The translations under genes and the position numbers were made by a program. The notes under the pieces are model-generated. The model searched no databases, was not told the origin of the DNA, and was given only the letters and a program-made list of their open reading frames with translations. A stretch of 25,258 nt of DNA from Amphimedon queenslandica (lineage: Eukaryota > Porifera > Demospongiae > Haplosclerida > Niphatidae). Within the stretch, counting starts at the first letter, position 1. Every line of letters begins with the position of its first letter. The stretch spans positions 19,255-44,512 of the forward strand of contig NW_003546471.1 of NCBI RefSeq assembly GCF_000090795.2, given 5' to 3'. Positions 1 to 9,469 of the stretch are shown here, piece after piece.

Positions 1-1
1 C

Positions 2-430
2 ACAGAATTAACTGTATCTAAAGGATCTACTGATGTACCTGGTGATAGTAATTGTTTATTTAATGCACTGTCTCATGCCATTACAGGTTCTTACACTCAG
101 CAAAATTTCATCAAATCGGCCATTATTAGGCACATGCCTACAATGGAACATCAGCTACGTAGTTGGCTGACTCCCTATAATTCAGTGAAAGAATATATTG
201 CTGGAGAAGGCATGGATAAGAATTACACGTGGGCGGTAGATATCGAAATGTTATCAATGGCTGATTTACTGAATGTTCGCATATTCTCCTATAATGAGTC
301 AGGGAATGAATGGGTATGTCATTCACCACTTACACGTAATGCTGATCCTAAAGCACCAGCATTATACTTAACCCATATTAACTTGAACCATTATCGTGTA
401 GTCACATCAATAGCAGATAAAAATTGCTAA
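2..430 (+). CDS. OTU-like cysteine protease, 3' part (partial at window start)
   Basis: The frame is open from base 2 to a stop at 428-430, about 142 codons, and enters from outside the window. It starts upstream of the first internal ATG at 134. The segment GDSNCLFNALS has the OTU-family catalytic block: Asp at 44-46 and the nucleophile Cys at 53-55. Near the end LNHYRVV carries the expected catalytic His (389-391) after a predicted beta strand (ALYLTHI). The spacing of about 112 residues between Cys and His fits a compact OTU deubiquitinase-like domain. OTU proteases cleave ubiquitin or ubiquitin-like chains. In invertebrate genomes such domains also occur inside mobile-element polyproteins, and the setting here makes that plausible. 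The stop follows the domain by about 12 residues. No frameshift is visible, so this may be a live C-terminal exon or a recent relic. Confidence 0.8.
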   Translation, partial: TELTVSKGSTDVPGDSNCLFNALSHAITGSYTQQNFIKSAIIRHMPTMEHQLRSWLTPYNSVKEYIAGEGMDKNYTWAVDIEMLSMADLLNVRIFSYNESGNEWVCHSPLTRNADPKAPALYLTHINLNHYRVVTSIADKNC

Positions 431-504
431 TACTAATAACAGTGGTGATAAAAATGCATGTGATGATGACAAAAAAAGAAAATAAAAAGAGCAAAAAGAA
501 TGAT

Positions 505-1030
505 AATTAGTGAGACAGCATAATATTTATGGCCATAGCTTATTACAAGTAATAATATGAGACTGTGTCGTGATGGGCATAGCTTGTATTGAATTACTAA
601 TGAGACAGTGTTGTATTGGCCATGGCTTAAAATAAAACAGTGTTGTATTGGCCATGGCTTACAATAAAACAGTGTCTTATTGGCCATAGCTTAAAATATT
701 TAAAGAGCAGTGCCATTTTTGCCATCGCTTGAAATATTTAAAGAGCAGTGTCATATTTGCCTTAGCTTGTAATGAATTTTAAAGAGCACTGTCATATTGG
801 CCATAATTAATCATAATGAGACCGTGTCATATTGGCCATAGGTTATAACGAACGATAATTATATGAGACACTTTGATATTGGCCGTAACAATTAATGATG
901 ATACATAACTAATGAACTAGACACTGTCATTGGCCATAATAATTATTAATGATAATACATGAATAATGAACTAGACACTGTCATATTGGCCATTATAATG
1001 AATAAAATGTGACTGTTGAGACGCTGTATA
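505..1030. repeat. Degenerate tandem array with GGCCATAGCTTA-type core
   Basis: About twelve imperfect units repeat the pattern GAGACAGTGTCATATTGGCC followed by ATAGCTTA and an AT-rich linker. The core is well conserved while unit length drifts from roughly 28 to 50 bp. Examples of the GGCCAT core lie near 529, 619, 650, 681, 800, 832, 932 and 988. Later units lose the AGCTTA part. There is no coding potential. The short minus-strand open frames across it are incidental. It looks like an old minisatellite or the remains of a repeat-rich untranslated segment following the OTU frame. Confidence 0.75.
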
Positions 1031-1159
1031 AGATATCTCAAGACACTGTTTATTGACACTGCTGTATGGCCATCTTTTTCCCTTCGACACCAGCTTGACC
1101 TCATTGTGGTGAAGGGGTGGCAACAGTTAGGACTCATTGTCCTTTCTGGCTAACAAAGC

Positions 1160-1393
1160 AGTGGGCAATATGTTTACTTCACAAAGGTATGTCGACTAAC
1201 TACATTTGAATTCCTTTACATTTTATACTGTTTCAGTTGCAGCAAGGTGGTCTTGAGGTACCTTGCAGGTTTAAGTTTATGGGAGGAACTCTTGAACAAA
1301 TTGCTAAAGTTTCTGCTCTTTTAAGAAGCACTGACAGCAGTACTGTCTGCTCTAGTGTTACAGAAGAGCATACATGTACGTATACATATGACA
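1160..1393 (+). other. Exon-like segments with a candidate short intron, unknown protein
   Basis: From about 1238 a frame of about 51 codons reads LQQGGLEVPCRFKFMGGTLE and continues with Leu/Ser/Thr-rich sequence to a stop just past 1390. It has no start codon and looks like an internal or last exon. It is preceded by a good 3' splice site (pyrimidine stretch ending TTTCAG near 1237). About 55 bp upstream lies AAAG followed by GTATGT near 1182, a good donor, with a CTAAC branch-like motif between. The upstream segment is open in phase with it (GQYVYFTK before the donor). I do not recognise the protein. It could belong with the OTU frame or be unrelated. Confidence 0.4.
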
Positions 1394-1446
1394 ATAATGT
1401 ATAATATTTTATCTATGTATGTATGTATGTCTTTCTTTCTGAACAA

Positions 1447-1759
1447 AATCACGCTCTTTGGAGTCATGATACGATCAATAATGATCACGCTCTTTGGAGT
1501 CATGATACGATCGATAATGATCACGCTCTTTGGAGTGATGATACGATCAATAATGATCACGCTCTTCAGAGTGATGATACAATCGATAATGATCACGACC
1601 TTCAGAGTGATGATACGATTGATAATGATCACTCTCTTCGGAGTAATGATACGATCGATAGCGATCACACTCTTCGGAGTGATGATACAATCAATAATGA
1701 TCACACTCTTTGGAGTGATGATACGACCAATAATGATCACGCTCTTTGGAGTGATGATA
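1447..1759 (+). repeat. 36-bp tandem repeat array, left arm (8.7 units)
   Basis: Eight full units and a partial one start at 1447, 1483, 1519 and so on to 1735. The consensus begins GATCACGCTCTTTGGAGT and ends ACGATCAATAAT. Units differ by a few substitutions and keep exact 36-bp length, so every reading frame stays open. One frame reads as 12-residue repeats like NDHALWSDDTIN. The frames overlap on both strands, as expected when a repeat length divisible by three lacks stops, so I do not call a gene. The same unit recurs inverted at 3033-3303. Confidence 0.95.
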
Positions 1760-1885
1760 TAGAAGTAAAATATATACTTCTATTACAACATTATTATAAT
1801 TCTATTATTATTATTGTATTACAATAATTGTCATTCATTAATAATAATAATAATTATTATTTTTGGCGCTTTGATTAATAATAAA

Positions 1886-2458
1886 ATGGCTGACGGAGGA
1901 ATTGGGCAGGACGGTGACAGATTTAGCACTATCAGGCCTTTTTGGTGTAAGCATTATCTTCTTGATTTCATAAATTAAATTATATACTTTTATAGAGTGT
2001 CACTATGAATTCAAAACCCACCTACACCTCAGCAGCAGCAGCAACAATTTGAAAATCCACCGTCTCTACCACCTGTTCCTGTGAATAATAACGATTATGA
2101 TGAAGGAAGTGGTAATGGAGGAGGTGGTCTTATTGTTCAGGATGATGGGGGTGGGGTTGGCGATGTAAATAATAATAATGGTGGGAATAATAATGGTGGG
2201 AGAGAAGAGGGCGAGGATGGCAGAGGACTGAGAGGAGATGATGACCAGACAATTAGGGGAGGACAGGGCAGGGGGGGACAAGGCAGGGGAGGACGTGGAC
2301 GGGGTTGGGGGGACGAGGCAGGGGAGGACGAGGTGCTGGAGGTCCGGGCTGCAATCGCCACTGTCCCTACAGTGGAAGACAGAGCGGAGGCAACTATCAA
2401 TTACAAAGAGCCAGGTCCTGGAGAGGTAGCTGAGAGGAGGGCGAGGCAGAAGAGCTGA
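1886..2458 (+). pseudogene. RG/Gly-rich low-complexity coding relic
   Basis: From 2009 to 2458 a frame reads a Pro/Gln-rich start (PPTPQQQQQ), then Asn/Gly/Asp-rich sequence, then RGGQGRGGQGRGGRGRG. At about 2300-2315, a G-run, the RGG pattern leaves this frame and continues in another (GRGRGGRGAGGPG, then a Tyr/Arg-rich tail to a stop near 2433). This suggests a frameshift in an originally longer RGG-box segment. Upstream, ATG at 1886 opens 20 codons ending in a possible GTAAGC donor (1947), and TTTTATAG (ends 1995) is a possible acceptor. The direct join meets stops, so the exon model does not close. RGG boxes bind RNA or sit at the N-terminus of some transposases. No domain is identifiable. 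A similar Pro-then-RG layout occurs on the minus strand at 21710-22168. Confidence 0.35.
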
Positions 2459-3032
2459 TAACTTACAGCTCCTTCTTGAAATACTGAGCAACGTCATTGA
2501 CAATACTTACTATCCTACTAATCCTAAGTCTAGGTATCATAAATGCTTTTTAGCTATACTGGTATAATAGTAATAGTATAATTGTTAGTTTAACAGTAAT
2601 GGTATAATAGTATTAATCTAATAGATTTTTAATGTCACCATATCATTATTTTTAACATAATTTTCGTCTTCTCCTGTAAACTGAAGTCACGCTCAAACAG
2701 ATTTGATGTATTCGTTTGTATTATCTATAAAAATTGACTATTACAATGAGGACATTACTACAATGTACATGTACTTTACCGTGTTTTCCAGACATTTTTC
2801 CCTATTAAAATTTTTAAAGCATACCCTAATAAACATGTAATACATTAAAAATAATAATCTTTATTATTATTGTACTTTCCTCCTCCTCGAGAAACAAAAA
2901 AAAACAAAAATCTTATCCTGGTTATAATCGAAACACATTATAGACATACAAACTATACACTATACACTATGGACATACAAACACAATAATAAATATACAA
3001 ATTATAATACACTTAACTGTACTGGTTTCAGT

Positions 3033-3303
3033 TATGATCACTCCAAAGACCGTGATCATTACTGATCGTATCATAACTCCAAAGAGCGTGATCATTATTG
3101 ATCTTATCATCACTCCAAAAAGCGTGTTCATTATTGATCTCATCATCACTCCCGAGTGTGATCATTATTGATCTCATCATCACTACGAAGAGCGTGATCA
3201 TTATTAATCTCATCATCACTCCAAAGAGCGTGATCATTATTGATCTCATCTCTCCAAAGAGCGTGAACATCACTGATCGTATCATCACTCTGAAGAGCAT
3301 GAT
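3033..3303 (-). repeat. 36-bp tandem repeat array, right arm (inverted)
   Basis: Seven to eight units are the reverse complement of the 1447-1759 unit (here CACTCCAAAGAGCGTGATCA followed by TTATTGATCTCATCAT). Several units carry small deletions, for example near 3150 and 3250, so phase is lost and no single frame spans it. More divergence than in the left array suggests independent decay. Short open frames on both strands come from the repeat and are not genes. Confidence 0.95.
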
Positions 3304-3309
3304 TTGAGA

Positions 3310-3656
3310 AAGCACATATACATACATTGTACACACACATCCAGTCTACATGCATACATGACTATCACATACAAATACAATACAAACAATAAACAAACAC
3401 TTATTATAAATTAACACATTATTATAACACATTCACATCAATTTATAGAGTCAGATTTAACATCTGGGCCCACCTTCCATCCCCAATCTCCATTCCATAA
3501 TTATGAATAAAGTCAAGAGTTCTATAAATTATTATAATACTATCTACCACAGAATTTTTGTGGTTTATTCTACTGTAATATCTCTCTAACTTTCCCAGAA
3601 GACACATCATCAAGTACATGTACAGATTTGCATGCTTGTACATGTATGATACATAA
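3310..3656. other. No gene seen; AT-rich spacer
   Basis: CA-rich and ATAC-rich simple sequence (3314-3420) is followed by unremarkable sequence leading to the 3' end of the transposase relic. A short minus-strand frame at 3443-3691 has no recognisable content. The terminal inverted repeat of the pogo-like element should lie here or just beyond, but I could not identify it. Confidence 0.5.
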
Positions 3657-5352
3657 TTATGTAACACATATGTCTGCTGATCTGAACCCATTTTTCATTA
3701 TATTTGGATTGGCTTGCATGTAGTCGTAAAACAACTTAAGCCATTGTGCCCCAAAAGGCTTCATGGTAGAAAGCCTTAGGTCTATAATAGGGCTGGGGTT
3801 TTGAGTGTTTTCCAAGGCTTCACATACATTAAGTGAGTACCATTCAATGGACTTGTTCCTCATGAAGTCCTTGCAAGGTTTGTTTACTGATATGTCCAAT
3901 GGCTGTAGCCTATCGGTACAATTTAGTGGCACATTAACCTAATGGATGTTATTTTCCATTAAAAGGTCAATGGTAGACTGGCACATCTGACCTTTAAAAA
4001 CATCAAAAATGACCAAGGCTGGCTGTGGAGATGCGACATGGCTTTGAGGTAATTGGGACCTAATCTTCTCAATGTAAGGCACAATGACTGTAGTGATGTA
4101 GTCCTTCATTGTTCTTTTATTTGCCCAGTGGTTTTCAGTGTGGGTAATGTGCCAGTCCGCTGGGAAAGTGACACCGTTTGGGTGAGAAGCTGGAGTTTTC
4201 CCAGTATAAATTACCTGAGGTGGTAAAAAATCTCCACTGAGTGACACTCTAAATACAGCGGTGTTTTGTCTCTTATCACCCAATCCAACGATTTCAACTC
4301 GTCTCGAACCAGATGGAGCCATAGTCCAGGATGACCCAGGCACAATAGATATTCCTGTCTGGTCCCAATTAATGATCAGTTGACTAGGAATATCCTCCAT
4401 TACCACTGTTGTCTTTATACAAGAAAATTTCGCTTAGTACGTTCAAAGGCGTCACCAAGAACATGGACTTTTGTTGAGCGTCTTCATTTAATGAACTTCA
4501 TCCTACGCAGACTGATTCTGCCCAGTATTTCGTAAGATCGATGTGGCCTCCAAATTCCTTGAGATAGAATTTGTTGTGCTTCATTACCACACCTTTACCA
4601 ATGGCAATGACAGTTGATCTTGACACAACTGCTCCACTGCTTCTTTGGGTCCTGATGAAGTCCTGAACTTCACTGTCCATGATTATTCCAAGGATTAAGG
4701 GCTTGCCTGGCTTTCCCTTTGGTAGTGATGTTACTGTGCACTGTGCGGAGTCTTCTTCCTCAGTCTCACTAGCGGCCTGCAGAAATGCTTCGTTATATTT
4801 CCTCTTGATACCCCTCACAGTGCTTTCACTAACCATATAATGTTAGGCAGCTTTAGCAGGGCCATTCTGAATAGTGATGGGCAATATATCGATTCTTTAT
4901 CGATAGAAACAATATTTTATGGAATCGATTCAAATCATTATCGAAAATTTTATGCAATTTCCATCAATTTATTGACCACGCCCATTAATTAAGGTTACAT
5001 AACTAATTGTAATAAGTAATTGCACTGTTGAACTGCAAGAAAGAGGCAACTGACCAGTTGTTAGCTCAGCCTACCCCAATAAGAAGAGAAACAAGGCTCA
5101 AGAGCATGGAAGTGATCTTCTCTTATGTCCAGTACAGTGCCAAAATCATTAGCCACACCCCTAAATGAAGGTGTGGTTATTGTTTTGTTAATAATCGATA
5201 TTTTTTTAAAAAGTCCATTATCAATCGTTATTGAAAATTAAGAAAATTGGCCATATCACCAATCACTAATTCTGAATAGCAAATTTGCCAATAGCAGCAC
5301 GCTCACTTTCTGTGAGCTTCTTGTATGGTCCTCGAGCTCTTTCAGTAGACAT
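3657..5352 (-). pseudogene. pogo/Tigger-like DDE transposase, broken and interrupted
   Basis: This is a nearly full-length relic. The start codon is at 5352-5350 and reads MSTERARGPYKKLTESE, continuing up to an hAT-type insertion (4872-5268). Past the insertion it resumes as NGPAKAA, then a stop (4845-4843), then the helix-turn-helix part VSESTVRGIKRKYN. LPKGKPGKPL and GGHIDLTKYWAES follow, typical of pogo-like transposases of marine invertebrates. Frame changes occur near 4500 and 4410, with another stop at 4486-4484. The catalytic core has INWDQTG (Asp 4364-4362), VIFDVFKGQ (Asp 4004-4002) and NCTDRLQPLD (3923-3894), the DDD/DDE set of the family. An in-frame TAG at 3941-3939 separates the second and third motifs. 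The C-terminus (GFRSADI) is present, ending at 3657. It encoded a cut-and-paste transposase that uses TA targets, and it is now inactive. Confidence 0.92.
4872..5268. mobile_element. hAT-type MITE inserted in the transposase relic
   Basis: The 397-bp element starts TAGTGATGGGCAATAT and ends ATATCACCAATCACTA, so the termini are inverted (TAGTGATGGG against TAGTGATTGG). It is flanked on both sides by ATTCTGAA (4864-4871 and 5269-5276), a perfect 8-bp target-site duplication as made by hAT transposases. Removing the element plus one duplication copy rejoins the pogo-like reading frame exactly. It has no coding capacity. The interior has ATCGAT-rich ends (CGATTCTTTATCGATAG and its decayed counterpart near 5190-5230). 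The perfect duplication suggests a comparatively young insertion. Confidence 0.93.
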
Positions 5353-5674
5353 GATAACTAACCACACCTAATTTCTTGAAATGTTATAACTAGATAGATG
5401 GATGGAGAGTTCCAGCGAGTGTAGTTCTGAAAAGAACTGGTTAAAATAGCGATTAAGGATTGTTAACAAGAAAAATAAGAACTCAAGAGCACTTCAGCCA
5501 GGAGATTGATTTCAATATTGCACTGTTTTCAATTAAACTGCATCTCGGTTCATGTGTGTTTCCATGGTTTTTAATTGAATTTATTATGACCGCGAATAAT
5601 TGCAGGCACGAATATATCCCGACCTACAGTATTCTTTCTTAAAATACTAGTTAAATTCTGACAAATTGGGGTCC
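5353..5674. other. No gene seen; gap between two transposase relics
   Basis: The stretch lies upstream of the pogo-like start and downstream of the MULE relic, so both element ends should be here. I could not find matching terminal repeats. A 60-codon plus-strand frame at 5460-5642 shows no recognisable motif. Confidence 0.4.
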
Positions 5675-6562
5675 TCAGACACAAAAAATAAATTGCTCTA
5701 ACTGTAACCTAAACAAAAATTGTTTACTTTCACGCAACAAAACTCGTAATTGATGATATACCTCCACCTGCTTTGTTTTAGATTACATGCTATTGTAGAC
5801 CAGCTCTAAAACTCTTATCTAAATGCCATGCACAAAGCAGCTTTGACGTTACACTAACAGAAAAGGTTCCTCGCCAAGCATTATGAAAGCTATTCGCAAA
5901 ATCACTTATAAACATTTTAGTCTCAATATCTCCACATTTCATCAATACTTTCAATAATACTTGTCTAATTAAAGCGGCATCTTCTCGGTTACTTGTAATT
6001 CAACCAACAGGTACCCCTTCACCAAGATCATCCAAAACAAAGAGGGATATAAGCAAAAAATCATATGAGTTGGTATCGTGTGTCCTGTCCATACATACAT
6101 TAGGGCCAAATTTCTTTTAACATAATGTCTTTGAAACTGAATGGCAACTAAGAAATTGTACTTTTTAAAATTATTAAGATCATCTGATTGTTCTTTGCCT
6201 CACTGCTTAAATACAATAACAGGATTATCTTCACACTTCTCTTTCATACTATCGACCCATAATGATACACTCTGAAGATCATTTTCATGAATCTTAATTC
6301 CATCAATATTATATTCATTACCAATGTTGTGAATGACCTCATGACAAAGAAGAGCTCCACGATTTACTTTACCTACATTAGAATCCAAAATTTTAGAAAT
6401 TGTTGCTCCATTATTGAGTTTGGCAGCTATGGTCATCCATAGTGATTCAGGAAGGCGCAAATGACAAGTCCTTCTCATGTGTATGATGGTTACACATCTC
6501 CACAGATAGTTCACCAGACAGCAAGTATTACTTGGCTTTAATGTAAGCAGTGCACTATACAT
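5675..6562 (-). pseudogene. MULE (Mutator-like) transposase relic
   Basis: Reading from 6562 down, the relic has RRTCHLRLPESLWM, then AAKLNNGATISKILD, then a segment ending KCEDNPVIVFKQ. This is the region that precedes the catalytic domain in animal MULE transposases. A stop follows (6202-6200). After a frame change comes VCMDRTHDTNSYDFLL (first catalytic Asp 6089-6087), VPVG with a stop (6002-6000), NREDAALIRQVLLK, FISDFANSFHNAW (second Asp 5903-5901), LLCAWHLDKSFR (the conserved W-H step, His 5826-5824), and finally VEVYHQLRVLLRESKQ near 5750-5700. The third acidic residue is expected just beyond CAWH but is not certain. At least two stops and two frame changes make it dead. The 5' side is cut by the LINE relic at 6563. 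Confidence 0.85.
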
Positions 6563-8210
6563 CTAATAATAATAATAATAATAACTTTACAAGGGAAAGA
6601 CAGAGTAAGTAACAGTATAAAATGAAAACATAGATAAAAATAGTAGTCTCAATGATAATACACAGTCAGAGAGCCAAAAATAAATAAATAAAAAGAAATA
6701 GAGTGAAAGGAAAAGGGAGAATAGAAAATTAAGAGTTCTTTATTAGAATAAAAGATTAGAAGAGAAATTAGGAGGGTGAGAGAGGGAGGAGCATTTACAA
6801 CACATACAACAGAAGTGATATGTGCAGGGAATGTCATTGTCAAACAAATTAAGAAAGTGATTCCACAGAAAGTTCTTTAGCTTCATACAGTTGGTGGCTG
6901 GAGAGGGGGAGAGGTTGAAGTAAGGGAAACTATTCCATAACTTATGTAGCCTATGAAAATATGCATTAGATATTTGAGAGGTGTGAGAGAGATGGTGAGT
7001 GAGTTTCACATGGTCTCTTGATCTAGAGTTGGTGGATGTAAATGAAATATAGGAAAAAATATCAAATGACCCAGTGTAACTGCTATTGTTGCTATCATGG
7101 ATGGATTTAAGTGCAAATGAAACATCAAGGTATTTGAAATATATTGCTAGTGGGAGAATACCCAGTGAGGTAAGGCGTGTCTTATAGTCAGGTGAGTAAT
7201 CAGATAAGATGTATTTAATTGCACGTCTTTGAACTCTTTCCAGATGTAGATTCTTAATAGAGTAGGCCACCATATCTCGGAGCCAAACCATAGTATAGAG
7301 CGAACCAGACAGAAGTACAATTGCTTAACATTGACGTCACTACTCTTGAAGGTCCTTTTTAGAAGACCAAGAATCTTGTAGGCTTTAGAGATGATTATAG
7401 TATGGTGAGTCGACCATAATAAGTCACATGATAGATGAAAACCTGGATCTCTTATGGTGTCTTGAGTAGGGATGTCACAACCATTAATCGAGTACAATTA
7501 AGGTGTTTGGACAGAGGATTTCCTGAAAAACCGAAGATGCTTGGTTTTAGCTGTGTTAAAGAAGAGATCACTATTTATACTCCACTGAAATGCCCCATCT
7601 AGTCTCTCTTGAAGGAGAATGCAGTCTCTAGATGATTTAATGATTTGAAAACACTTTGAATCATCAGCAAAGAGCAGAAGCTTTGATGGAATGGTCAGTT
7701 CTGATAAATTGTTAACAAAGATTAGAAATAATAGGGGACCAAGTACACTCCCTTGTGGGACACCACTGAGGACATTCAGAAAGTTTGAAGAAAAGCCATT
7801 TAATTAACACATTGATGCCTTGTGGTTAGGTAAGCCTGGAACTGGTCCCAGAGTACCCCGACAACACCAGAGTTCCATAGCTTTAATAGGAACATGTTGT
7901 GTGACAGAATCAAAAGCCTTTTAAATCCAGGTATATACAATCCACACAACTTTTTCCTTCCAGGGCTTTGAAAAAACTATCAAGCATAGTAAGCATCTGG
8001 TGAACACTTGATCTAGAGGGCAGAAAACCAAACTGACTGGGGGACAGATGTGGGCCGACCAGAGTGATCAGTCTGCTGTATATAATACTCTTGAGCACCT
8101 TGGAGATGATAGGGAGAAGTGCAATGGGACGATAGTTAAAGCCACCTTTGTGCTTCTCTAAATTATTGATTCTCGCTTTTCCTTTCCCTTTTGGAGTATA
8201 ACATCCACTC
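6563..8210 (-). pseudogene. Non-LTR retrotransposon (CR1/L2-like) reverse transcriptase relic
   Basis: Transcription order is high to low coordinates. RT motifs in order: LKSIIYSRLITLVGPHLSPS then QFGFLPSRSSVHQ and CIYLDLKGF (8098-7910, first catalytic Asp); GVPQGSVLGPLLFL (about 7765-7725); LLFADDSKCFQ (FADD at 7671-7660, catalytic pair); KAYKILGLLKRTFKSSDV; then the post-RT block LERVQRRAIKYILSDYSP (about 7240-7190). The C-terminal Cys/His-containing end (TYHFCCMCCKCSS) is at about 6825-6790. The protein is scattered over three frames with stops, so it is dead. No endonuclease domain is present, meaning 5' truncation, as usual for LINEs. The 3' end is a (TTA)n tract on the minus strand at 6584-6563, abutting the MULE relic, which suggests the LINE inserted into it. 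Clade is inferred from the post-RT block and the microsatellite tail. Confidence 0.88.
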
Positions 8211-8219
8211 TGTTACAGT

Positions 8220-9290
8220 AGTAATAGTAACAAAGAAGCACCAAAAGAGGCTGTGATTCAAGAAGAGAAAGTGCTTTCTGATTTAAGAAGAGAAAGAGAC
8301 TACAGTGAAACTTCTGTTAACGGACAGTCCCTGTAACAGACACTTACCTTAAAATGGATGGTACCTGGTGTACCAATTGAATTACCCATGCATAAAATAC
8401 AAATTAAACCTCAATACAATGGACCCTCTCTTTTCCAGACAGCGGACAGCCAACTGTACACCAGTAGAACTTGCACGTTTAATGACATCCATAAGCAGAC
8501 AGTGGGTGTGGCTAATGATCACATTGCTTAGCAACTCTTACTAGGTTGCCATTTTGATTGGCAAAATAACATTGTTCTATGTGTACTGTGTGCTGCTTTA
8601 GAAAAACTATTTAAGTAGGCTTCTAATAGTTGGACGTCATTGCTAAGAAGAGGACAACATCCTAGTTATAGAAGACAATATATGATCCTTATTGGAAGGA
8701 GACACTGTCCACTGCACTGATGATGGTCCAATGTACTACATTTCTTGAATATCCATAATTATCTTCCTCGAACATATTAAAAAACCTAGATAGCTATGTG
8801 TCTATGACAGCAAATGATTTTTAATGAAAAAACCTGAATTATTTAAATAATGCACTATTCTATATTAACATCCTTATGAGGTACACCACCAAATGTGACC
8901 ATAATTGACAAAAGGGCCCTTATAGCGGATTTTAAAATTGATCATTATAATGGAAAATATCAACCTGTGAGTGCTTTGTTAGACAATCATTGTTTCTAAA
9001 AGTTTCATGGTAACTTTTTGCATCCTGTGGAGTAATTTTATGATAAATGGGGCTCAGGAAGTTGGATTTCTTAGGCTAGCAAGACAAATTTCACTACCCA
9101 CCATAAGGTACCTTTTGTCAATTATGGTCACAAATAAAGGACAAAACTACTAGTCTTAATGTGTTCGTTATTTAGAGAGTCCACTGTATGTGATTCAAGA
9201 AAAGAAAAGAGACTCTGCTGATTTAAGATGAGAAGGAGGCTGCGATTCTAAAAAAGAGACTGTGACCAGTAAAACAATTTTATAATTTAA
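8220..9290. repeat. GA-rich minisatellite split by a DNA element
   Basis: Units like CTGTGATTCAAGAAGAGAAA and GATTTAAGAAGAGAAAGAGAC occur at 8250-8302. They resume right after the inserted element, at 9187-9270 (TGTGATTCAAGAAAAGAAAA, GATTTAAGATGAGAAGGAGG, GCGATTCTAAAAAAGAGAC). The period is about 25-28 bp and degenerate. There is no coding content. Confidence 0.7.
8303..9186. mobile_element. Tigger/pogo-type non-autonomous element, TA flanks
   Basis: The left end CAGTGAAACTTCTGTTAACG and the right end (reverse complement) CAGTGGACTCTCTAAATAAC form imperfect inverted termini of Tigger/pogo type (CAGTGgAAcctc...TAACGgAca). TA lies on both sides (8301-8302 and 9187-9188). It interrupts a minisatellite that continues on each side, which supports the ends. 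It is 884 bp with no transposase. The interior carries a second inverted repeat: 22 identical bases at 8894-8915 and, inverted, at 9111-9132. This may be a nested MITE or a structured subterminal region. Confidence 0.8.
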
Positions 9291-9469
9291 ACAGCTCAAT
9301 TTGCGTGAGCACGTCAATGCACTGTTTTGTTCCACATTGTAGGTCAAACAAATTCCACTCTCCACAACTTCCATTTAGATAAGCACTGGATGTTCACTGA
9401 TGGTAACTATCTGCATTTCTTTTGCTTCATGATGTCACTGAATATATGAGTCACATTCCCTTTTGAGTT

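Larger units (their letters stand above)
1447..3303. mobile_element. Possible foldback-type element with 36-bp subrepeat arms
   Basis: The two 36-bp arrays face each other across about 1.27 kb. Similarity appears to run a short way past the arrays. Outside, both arms (read inward) have ATGTATGTAT followed by CTTTCT and the repeat. Inside, both have GTATTATAATTT-like and ATTATTATTGT-like stretches. Long inverted termini built of tandem subrepeats are the hallmark of foldback elements such as Drosophila FB and Galileo. The interior (1760-3032) holds AT-rich trinucleotide runs, an RG-rich relic frame (2009-2458) and about 570 bp (2460-3030) with no recognisable gene. I found no target-site duplication and no transposase, so the element call is inference and the exact ends are uncertain. 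Confidence 0.45.

Noticed and set aside
1321-1827. Three overlapping open frames of 134-139 codons
   Set aside because: They come from a stop-free 36-bp repeat read in different frames and strands; none has a start or flank suggesting a gene.
2066-2503. Minus-strand Ser/Pro/Ile-rich frames over the RG-rich block
   Set aside because: They are the complement of a low-complexity G-rich segment; the RGG pattern lies on the plus strand.
1447-3303. CRISPR array
   Set aside because: Units are contiguous with no unique spacers and the DNA is eukaryotic in character.
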